Source of the DNA: Ctena decussata
Taxonomy: Eukaryota; Mollusca; Bivalvia; Lucinida; Lucinidae
Length of the DNA: 64,000 bases
Direction of reading: 5' to 3'
Assembly (NCBI GenBank): GCA_963989385.1
Contig: OZ022513.1
Span: 23,377,928-23,441,927, forward strand
In this document: one piece after another, positions 56,401-64,000 of the stretch
How positions within the stretch are numbered: position 1 is the first letter of the stretch
Layout of the letters: every line of letters begins with the position of its first letter
Made by a program: the position numbers and the translations under genes
Notes under the pieces: generated by a model
What the model was told of the DNA's origin: nothing
The model's input: only the letters and a program-made list of their open reading frames with translations
Database searches by the model: none

Positions 56401-56949
56401 CTACTCACTGTCAAACCCTCGATCTGCCTCATAAGAGTCACTCTAACCACTCAACCATGGCACCTCTCATTTTAGAGGTGGGGAGTGGGGAATACTGTCA
56501 TCCCCATCCCCATTTTATCCCATTCTTTTTTCATACTGCTGAATGCCAAGATGCATTATGTTGTATTAAAATAATTTTCAGTTTCCTTAAGTTGTGCATT
56601 TTCAAAGAGCTGTCAGGCTGTACAGGAAAATCGATTAAATAACCTCAATTTTTCAAATTGTGGTAATATCAATTCTTCAAATGTCATGATTGAATAATTT
56701 GTATTACTGCGAAGTTGTAATATCTATAATCAGAAACTGATCATGACTAATCAGATGCTAATTCAACATATATCTATGCTAATTTGCATACAGCTGTAAC
56801 AGTTTCATTAAGCGTCGTTTCCATTACTAATACAGATCAAACGGACCATCAAACATTTACTTAGAGATGTTCAGATAAATATAACACTTTCTTTATATCT
56901 ACGCTGCCGCACCATAAAATATTCTAAATATTGAGACAGATAGGTCTGA

Positions 56950-57017
56950 GCAAACAGTGCAGACCCAGATGAGACTGCTCCCCAGGGAGCAGCCTAATCT
57001 GGTTATACACTGTATGC
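56950..57017. repeat. Hairpin family F copy
   Basis: GCAAACAGTGCAGACCC ... GGTTATACACTGTATGC, core CTGCTCCCCAGGGAGCAG. Confidence 0.8.
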
Positions 57018-57243
57018 CATTCATTATGCATTGTTACTCGCAGTGCTGCATTCAAAATCTGATGTTTAATTTTGAGTACAGGTATGGTACATTGTAATTA
57101 TCATAAATGTCCCAATTTTTATGATTTTCATATTCATAACTCTATGTATAAGGACACTTAAAGCATTACCCTAATATTCAATCTTTGAATTCAGAAAGGA
57201 TTTTTTTTTATTTCAGCATTTGTGTTAGAACTGTTAGCAGAAT

Positions 57244-57313
57244 GACAAACAGTACAGACCCTGATCAGACTGCTCCTCTAGGAGCAGTCTGAACTGAGTC
57301 TATACTGTTTGCC
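57244..57313. repeat. Hairpin family F copy
   Basis: GACAAACAGTACAGACCC ... GAGTCTATACTGTTTGC, core GACTGCTCCTCTAGGAGCAGTC. From 57314 to 58077 nothing is recognised. Confidence 0.8.
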
Positions 57314-58077
57314 CATGCATGCCTGACCCAATGCTTTGGATTTTTTTTTAAATTTGTTTACAGCTGCAAATGTATATATATTTATGTATTTAAAGTATAC
57401 AGCAGGTGAAAATATATAAGGACTGATAATGATCTAGTGGAAAATACAGATTTTTTTTTCTTTATTGTTAAATTTGTATTTGGCTGAAGTAGTTGTCCTA
57501 AGGCTTCTCAATGAGATGATCATGCAAAGGCTATGAACTAATTGACAAAATTAATTTTTCCCCCTTTTCAATTTGGCCAATTGCCTTTCAAAAAATTCAA
57601 TAGTGAATGCTGCTGGTAATTATTTGATTTTCTTCAAACATTCTCAGGCTGCTGCTTTTCATACAAAAAGAACAAGCAAATATACTTTCTTAACGTTCTT
57701 TAAATTATTATGCTTAATCAGTTAATTAAAGAATTCCTACAATATTTACTTTAACTCACAGATTTGTTCAATGTCAAGCTTATGGACAGTCACTGTAGTT
57801 TTAGTTTCATTTAAATTCCACATTTAAATTTATCTGGTCTTAATGACCCTGTTTGTCCACCCTAAGACATAACAGGACAAGTTTATGAGTGCGGCAATGA
57901 AAGGCAAGGAAAGATAATTATCATGAATTATGTGTAAATTTCCCCAGGTTATCAGTTTTATTGTGTGATAACAAGAACCCATAGCTCCAAATTAAGCCAA
58001 AATATTTTTGTCAATTTTTTTTTTTTTTTTTTTTTTTTTAATTCCTTATTTAAAATAATTTTGCCAGACCATGAACA

Positions 58078-58318
58078 CACCGGATAGGCGGCAATCAAAA
58101 ACGCTCATACAGTCAACGAATGCGGATCAAAAACCATTAGAAACAGCATTTTTGATTGCAAATTTGCAATCAAAAACGCTGTTTCTAATGGGTTTTTGAT
58201 CCATTAGAAACAGCGTTTTTGATTGCAAATATGCAATCGAAAACACTGTTTCTAACGGGTTTTTGATCCCCGTTAATCACTCTTTAAGATCGTTTTCGAT
58301 TGCCGCCTATCCAGTGTG
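58078..58318. mobile_element. MITE made of two tandem perfect hairpins
   Basis: TIR ACCGGATAGGCGGCAATC. Inside are two ~58-bp palindromes (CCATTAGAAACAGC(A/G)TTTTTG...) separated by GTTTTTGATCC. A run of about 22 T precedes it (58018-58039). Confidence 0.8.
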
Positions 58319-58792
58319 ATGAATCAAGCCTTTTATCCATGAAGTGTATTTTGGACTGTTTTGGTGCCCTTCCTGTGCTTTCATAATCCACTGTCTTGCT
58401 GTGATGCTTTTACGATGGATGCGGACAAAGCATCAGTAGTTTGGGTGCCAAAACCCTTCTAATGATCCGCTCCATGAAAACTGACGTCATCATGATCAAC
58501 AAATCCGATGCTGTTGTCAACCATACGAAAAAAATTTTGCATCTGACCACCAACCATCTTTGTTAGTAATTATTAAAAATCAGGGTATGGGAAGTTATGT
58601 ATGTATTTTTAAGGAGACATATGAAAAATTGTAAATTTTCATCCTCAAAATTTTGACCAACCTAGCGCTCTAAGATCTGGAGTAAAATCAGTTCATAATG
58701 TGCCTGAGGTCAAGTCATATCATTTTATTGCACTTTACAGAAAAGGCAGGAAATCAAAACATAGACAAAGACCTCTCTCATCCAATGTCATG

Positions 58793-59010
58793 AAATGGTA
58801 ACATCTCCATGTTTTTCCACTGTTTTTACAAACACAAACAACTTCTGTGACTTCCTCTTTTCTTTCCTGGAATCACCCTTCTAAACTGGGGTCTACTCTT
58901 AAAGGAAAGAATTTGCTGCTATGGCAGCAAATTCTTTTCCTTTAAGAGTTGACCCCCATTGAGGTGGGAGGGAAAAAATGGATATTTACCCAGAAAGAAT
59001 ACCCATTTAT
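58793..59010. mobile_element. MITE family G copy
   Basis: GGGGTCTACTCTTAAAGGAA and the inverse TTCCTTTAAGAGTTGACCCC around GAATTTGCTGCTATGGCAGC. An A run (59028-59047) follows. Confidence 0.75.
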
Positions 59011-59426
59011 CATGCATCATTTGGATAAAAAAAAAAAAAAAAAAAAATCCACCATGATTAAACATATTTTACTGAAATCGTGAAATAACAGGGATATTTT
59101 TTTCTTTTCATTATACTGTGAACAATCATTGTAAATGTCTTTCTTGAAACTTAGAGAAGTGTGAAATATCAGATAAATTATGCACATTATTGTAAAGAAT
59201 GGTATTTAATGGTCGAGGTAAAGTGAACAAAACTGCACAACTGATTTTGATCATTTCCCTGTATTTTACTTACCACTATAACTATACTTAGAGGATTTAA
59301 AAATTTCCATCCCTTTTTTGCAGGCTGATATTGGTTAAGTCATGACAGTGTTTAATATATATGACAAAGTCAGATTTTGAGATTATGCAGTTTACATGCA
59401 ACATATTTTTAAATGGTGTCAGCAGA

Positions 59427-59534
59427 CCCAGCAGGCACATGACGTTGAAATGACGTTGTACTGACGTCAATGCGACGTAATGACGTCGCATTGATGACAG
59501 TACGACATCATTTCGATGTCGTGTGCCTGCTGGG
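59427..59534. mobile_element. GACGT-rich palindromic MITE, copy 4
   Basis: CCCAGCAGGCACATGACGTT ... GATGTCGTGTGCCTGCTGGG, the best preserved ends of the family. Confidence 0.85.
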
Positions 59535-59682
59535 AAGAGTGTTACGACATCTGACATGCAAAACATGATAATCTTGTTCCAGAATCAGTCTGTATGGCCT
59601 ACAGTATACTCTTTTACATGATTTCCCCATCTGTTCTGGTATTTCTGTGCAAATACTTATGAATTTTATGGTATAACATTAT

Positions 59683-59995
59683 TGATGTGAATGGATTAAC
59701 AATCAGGGGAAGCAACTCCGCCATTTCTTTCCAATACTTCAAGAATTCCTTCCTTCGTGGTGATGGTTACATTTTCTGGGGAAGCAACTCTGCCATTTTC
59801 ATTTTTGCCTCCCTTTTTAATGGGTTTACTCTTAAAGGAAAGAATTTTCTCTCAAGAGAGAAAATTCTTTCCTTTATCAGTAAACCCTATTTTGGAAGGG
59901 ATAAACCATCCTGCATGCAGTGACACAAACAGGAAGTCAAAAAAGTTGTTTACCTTTGCAAAAAAAAACTTGGTGTACACATACACCTTAAAATT
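59683..59995. mobile_element. MITE family G copy
   Basis: GTTTACTCTTAAAGGAAAGA and its inverse around TTTTCTCTCAAGAGAGAAAA; TTGGTGTACACATACACCTT at the right. Confidence 0.75.
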
Positions 59996-60144
59996 TGCTA
60001 TCATAAGTTTTTATGACATTTCTAAAAACAGCAATAAATCTGACTCCGACTGTTTAACCCTTAATGCGGCAAAATTTACATCTGCAGAAATTTAAAAAAA
60101 ATTTTGTCCAAGCTATATCATATTGAGAATTCAAAGACTATAGG

Positions 60145-60211
60145 GCAAACAGTGTAAATCTAGATGAGGTGGCTCATCTTGAGCCACCTCAACTGGATCT
60201 ACACTGTTTGC
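60145..60211. repeat. Hairpin family F copy
   Basis: GCAAACAGTGTAAATCTAG ... TGGATCTACACTGTTTGC, core GAGGTGGCTCATCTTGAGCC. TTGAGAATTCAAAGACTA precedes it, as at 63.4 and 63.75 kb. Confidence 0.85.
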
Positions 60212-60816
60212 AAATTCAACAATTTTTCATTTTTGGCGCTTTAAGGGTAAGAAGTGGGTTAACAAACAGGAACTCAAACAGCCATAAAAACATGAACACT
60301 GCAATAAATTCTTTACAGAAATGACAAAAATCTACACCAGGTGAAAGCCCTAAACCAACATTACAGTTGGAACAGTTACTGAGGCATTCTTTTCTGGACT
60401 GTTATGAAATATATTAATGTGCCTGAGCATTTACAATTTACCATGTTCAAGCTTTAGAAACAGATGCTTTCCAAAAATTAGAAAAGTTGCATAACTGCAG
60501 TGTTCTCCCCAGAAATTTAAGAAGGCATGTCGCTTTTAACACAAAAGTCAGACTTTCAATTGTTGAGTAATTTTTAAAATTCTTAATACAGCATTGTTTT
60601 ATCAAAATTAGCCAAGATTTACATTATAAATACTTAACTGGTGGTCCAACATAGATTTAAAACAACTTTACTGGCTAAAAAATGAAAATAATAGCATTTT
60701 TGTAAATTTTCATTGGAAATTAAGGCATGTTGCAAAGGTAATTTGAAGATGAAGACATGTTGCATGCGACGTGCCTTAACCCTTTTTAGACCGGATACCC
60801 GTTTTGGGGACATTAT

Positions 60817-60883
60817 GCAAACAGTGCAGACCCAGTTCAGACGCCGCAAAACGCGGCGTCTGATCAGGGCCTACATTGTTTGC
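60817..60883. repeat. Hairpin family F copy with a different core
   Basis: GCAAACAGTGCAGACCC ... GGGCCTACATTGTTTGC, core AGACGCCGCAAAACGCGGCG. Confidence 0.8.
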
Positions 60884-61801
60884 TTGCAGGAATTTCTATG
60901 CAAAGTACAATAAAAGTGAAAATATTCACCAGAAACCCCTAAAACTAGAAATGGGATTGTCTGCATGATAAGAATGGACAAGTCCACAGGTCAAAAAAGG
61001 GTTAATGGTCTTGTGAGATCCCTGAACTGCTCTGTTTTCAACTTGAATCTAACAGGATTTTTACTTGTGGTGCAATTTGAAGTTTACGCATAAATCCTTT
61101 TCTTAATTGTGTGCAAAGCTCAAAATTTTCATTTGTTTCAAGTTTTTCTTTCCAAAAATAAGAGAAGTATAAGCGTTTCATCAGTAAGCCTTAGGACAGT
61201 TCAAAATTTAAGTACTGTCATAGGTGTATTTCTGGTGTAAATAATTTTAAACATGTTAAATTTACTAAAATTAAAATCATTTAAATTCTGCTACCCTGTG
61301 ATTTATGGTACATTGTCAGTGGTATTCAATTTCTTTGTATGGTATACTATTACTTGTACAATGAGTGACACTTATCCTCATATCAGAGGTATCATCATTG
61401 CGTGACTTGGTAATACAGGAATTCATTTTTCATTTCAATGACTTCTTATTAGAGCTAATTTATCGGCTAACTTGAGTCAGTGGCTCGTGTGAGCAATTTC
61501 GGTATTTATTTTTGCATATCTTGTGGAATGTCTCAAGCAAAGTCAGACTGATAGAACATAAATATTTTTAGGTCTGTTGTAAGGATCATAAACACTTGAA
61601 CTGCGGACCCTGAGCAGACTGAGTAGAGAGACCCACATCCCAAGGGGTGGGAGGGGCTACTTATATCTGAAAGCGACATTTTTGTGTCACTGTGTTTCAA
61701 AAAATAGGCAGCTTAGAGAGAGGCCCCACTGAAAATGAAGGGCTTTCAAAATGGCTCCTCACTGAGAAAACAGAGAGTTTACAACAAAACACAACAAAGA
61801 A
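60884..61801. other. No gene recognised
   Basis: AT-rich; no exon or repeat structure identified. A weak MITE G remnant follows at 61802-61985. Confidence 0.35.
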
Positions 61802-62094
61802 AGATAATATTCTTTTTTTTCTAAAAAAAGGGGGTCTTTGGAGCTACCCATAGTGAAAAAGATGAGCCACACTGAAAAAAGGAACAAATTTGTTCCTTTA
61901 AGTGCTGACCCTTCTGAGCAGCGGGCAAACTTGCAGACTGCAGAGTTACATCCCCTGAAAAAATATCCATTCACCTTAAGCCAGTTTTTCTCAATTAGCT
62001 GCTGATATATCACTGAGGTTTTAAGGCACTGCCCTTTATTAACTCTTTAAGCACCAAACAGCAGACGACAAAATTTACGTCTGCAAAAAATAAA

Positions 62095-63436
62095 CAAGAG
62101 CTGTCGCCTGACAGCATAGCTCGCCTGAATTGGTGCTTGCCCATCACAAAGCCGCTATGGTGGTGTGGACTGCTATGCATAAAACTTCATGCAAGCATGT
62201 CCATAATGAAAACACATTTATAAACAAAAGCTATCTCAGAATTAAGTCTTAAAATAAAATTAAAATAAAAAAACTGAAATGAAATTTCAAAGTCCATGAG
62301 CTTGAGGTAAAAAAAAACTGACGGGTGGGGGGTGGGGGGGTGGGGGGGGGGGGCTATGTGGACTGCTATGCATAAAACTTCATGCAAGCATGTCCATAAT
62401 GAAAACACAAAAGCTATCTCAGAAATAAGTCTTAAAATAAAATTAAAATAAAAAAAATGAAATGAAATTTCAAAGTGCATGAGCTTTAGGTAAAAGAACT
62501 GACGGGTAGGGGGGAGAGGGGGGGGGGGACTAGTATGTATCAAAACCCTGAACCATTATCTAACATCAGCCCAAGTATTAGTATCAACTGAGTCCATCAT
62601 CGTGGCACTGTGAAATTATGTCTTCATAAATATAAAACTTTAACCAAAATCTTTAAAACACAATTCTAAGTCGTTGACCTTGACTTCAAGGTCACCCAGT
62701 GGGGTAAGTATAAGATGTTTTGTAAAAACTCAAAAAAGAGTCTGACATCAGTTCAAGTATAAACTAAATCTCTGCAAAGCATTATGAATCAGTATGCAAT
62801 TACAAAACTTTAAAAAAGACAAAAATTTCTTAATTCCCTGACCTTGACATCAAGATCACTGAGCGGGGTTGGGGTAGTACTCTGTAGATCTAACTACAGT
62901 GCAAATATAAAAAGAATTCATCTCTGGGTTCAGGAGATATGTGTCTTTAAAAAACTTTAACCAAAACATCCAATCAATAAAAAGACAATATTCCAAGTCC
63001 ATGACCTTGACATCAAGGTCACAGAGGGGGGTGGGGGTAGTACCTTCGAAAACTTTAGACCAATATCTAACTTTAGTGCAAGTATCAAAGGAATCCATCC
63101 ATGGGTTCAGGAGATATTGGGCTTTATAAAACTTTAACCAAAACATCCAGTCCAAAAAAAACACCAATTTTCTAAGTCCATGACCTTGACTTCAAGGTCA
63201 CAGAGTGGGGTGGGGGTGGTACCCTGTTAAACCTTAGACCAATATCTAGCTACAGTGCAAGTATCAAAAGAATCCATTCATGGGTTAAGGAGATATAGGT
63301 CTTTAAAAAACTTTAACCAAAACATCCAATTCGAACGCCGACGCTGACGCGGACGCGGACGCGGACGCTGACGCGGACGCCGACGCCGTGGTGACAACAA
63401 TAGCTCTTCCTGAACTTTCGTTCAGGCGAGCTAAAA
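62095..63436. mobile_element. Tandem-core element with AGCTCGCCTGA ends
   Basis: AGCATAGCTCGCCTGAA at the left, TTCAGGCGAGCTA at the right. A ~180-bp duplication (62164-62345 and 62350-62528) ends in G runs, and ~178-bp units carry CCATGACCTTGAC(A/T)TCAAGG at about 62676, 62840, 63000 and 63179. A GACGCG hexanucleotide repeat follows (63337-63388). Confidence 0.75.
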
Positions 63437-63471
63437 AGGACATTTTATACTGAGAATTCAAAGACTAGAGG

Positions 63472-63539
63472 GCAAAGAGTGTAGATCTACATGAGGCGGC
63501 TCGCTATGAGCCGCCTCATCAGGATCTACACTGTTTTCA
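63472..63539. repeat. Hairpin family F copy
   Basis: GCAAAGAGTGTAGATCTAC ... AGGATCTACACTGTTTTC, core GGCGGCTCGCTATGAGCCGC. Confidence 0.8.
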
Positions 63540-63766
63540 AATTATGTTATTTTCGTCACTGGTGCTTCAAGTGTTAAACATACAGATTATGTTAGCTTAG
63601 TGGAAGATTAAAATTTATGGGGTCCCAAGATGATAAAAAATCTCTTTAAGGAACACTTTATCCATTAACATGCCAAAAAGCAGACAAGAAAATTTACTTA
63701 GAACTGCAAAATTAAAAAAAAAAAATGGTCAAAACTATATCATATTGAGAATTCAAAGACTAAAGG

Positions 63767-63834
63767 GCAAACAATTCAGATCTAGATGAGGTGGCTCATG
63801 ATGAGCCACCTCATCCGGATCTACACTGTTTTGC
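63767..63834. repeat. Hairpin family F copy
   Basis: GCAAACAATTCAGATCTAG ... CGGATCTACACTGTTTTGC, core GGTGGCTCATGATGAGCCACC. Confidence 0.8.
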
Positions 63835-63950
63835 AAATTCATCTATTTTTGTTTTTAACGGCATACCCTAAATATTGAAACACCTTAACCAATGACTATT
63901 TTTCCTAAACTGTGAACACTTAATTTCAAAATATGGCAATGTGTTGTTGA

Positions 63951-64000
63951 ACAAGAGCTGTTAGAGGAGACACTGCCCGCCCCAAGGCTCAGTGCCTTGC
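63951..64000 (+). mobile_element. Start of another tandem-core element, cut by the window edge
   Basis: ACAAGAGCTGTTAGAGGAGA resembles the opening ACAAGAGCTGTCGCCTGACA of the 62.1-kb element; the rest lies outside. Confidence 0.4.

Larger units (their letters stand above)
55733..56468 (-). mobile_element. SINE family D interrupted by two insertions
   Basis: GCCATTGCCTAGTGGCCATA ... CACTCAACCATGGCACCTCT. It is split by a family E SINE (55780-56026, GCTAGTA on both sides) and a family B MITE (56200-56400, CTACTC on both sides). Confidence 0.8.

Noticed and set aside
57757..57815. Possible upstream exon of the receptor-like gene (minus strand, before a GTGAGT)
   Set aside because: The short peptide has no convincing match to the PA domain and no strong acceptor.

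Overview
The window is eukaryotic nuclear DNA from an animal, most likely a marine bivalve mollusc. The evidence is AT-rich sequence, split genes with GT/AG introns, dense tRNA-derived SINEs and palindromic MITEs, and long elements with tandem-repeat cores of a style common in clam and oyster genomes. The species call is an inference. There are no prokaryotic operons, rRNA genes or CRISPR arrays, and most short open frames are chance frames inside repeats.

Layout. 0-8.5 kb: palindromic MITEs, a 598-bp inverted-repeat element, a 0.7-kb direct duplication split by a SINE, and SINEs. 8.95-14 kb: two diverged inverted arms around a 2.2-kb tandem-repeat element. 16.5-19.8 kb: a 3.3-kb palindrome with arms of about 1.5 kb. 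20-34 kb: sparse unique sequence with SINEs, hairpin elements and tandem repeats. 34-46.1 kb: the 3' part of one host gene on the minus strand, eight exons in one continuous reading frame. It encodes a transferrin-receptor/glutamate-carboxypeptidase-II-like (M28B) ectodomain whose peptidase zinc site is largely lost. Its introns are full of MITEs and SINEs.

46.76-51.81 kb: a complete, young-looking LTR retrotransposon on the plus strand. It has 248-bp LTRs differing at 7 positions, a primer-binding site, a polypurine tract and a 5-bp target duplication. It carries no pol. It encodes a 56-residue helix-hairpin-helix protein whose stop overlaps (ATGA) the start of an 816-residue Gag with a very long Arg/Ser domain, a capsid-like region and a CCHC knuckle. 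The leader, the gag frame and above all the 1.4-kb 3' untranslated part carry about twenty short hairpins with the same TTGTA loop but different, compensating stems. This looks like a repeated RNA-recognition signal, perhaps for packaging by the element's own Gag, and is the most interesting object in the window.

52-64 kb: a foldback element with short-repeat termini, a 2.9-kb array of ~455-bp units, nested SINE/MITE insertions, many ~70-bp hairpins, and a second tandem-core element at 62.1-63.4 kb. No further host exon was recognised there, so the 5' end of the receptor-like gene is outside the window or unrecognised.
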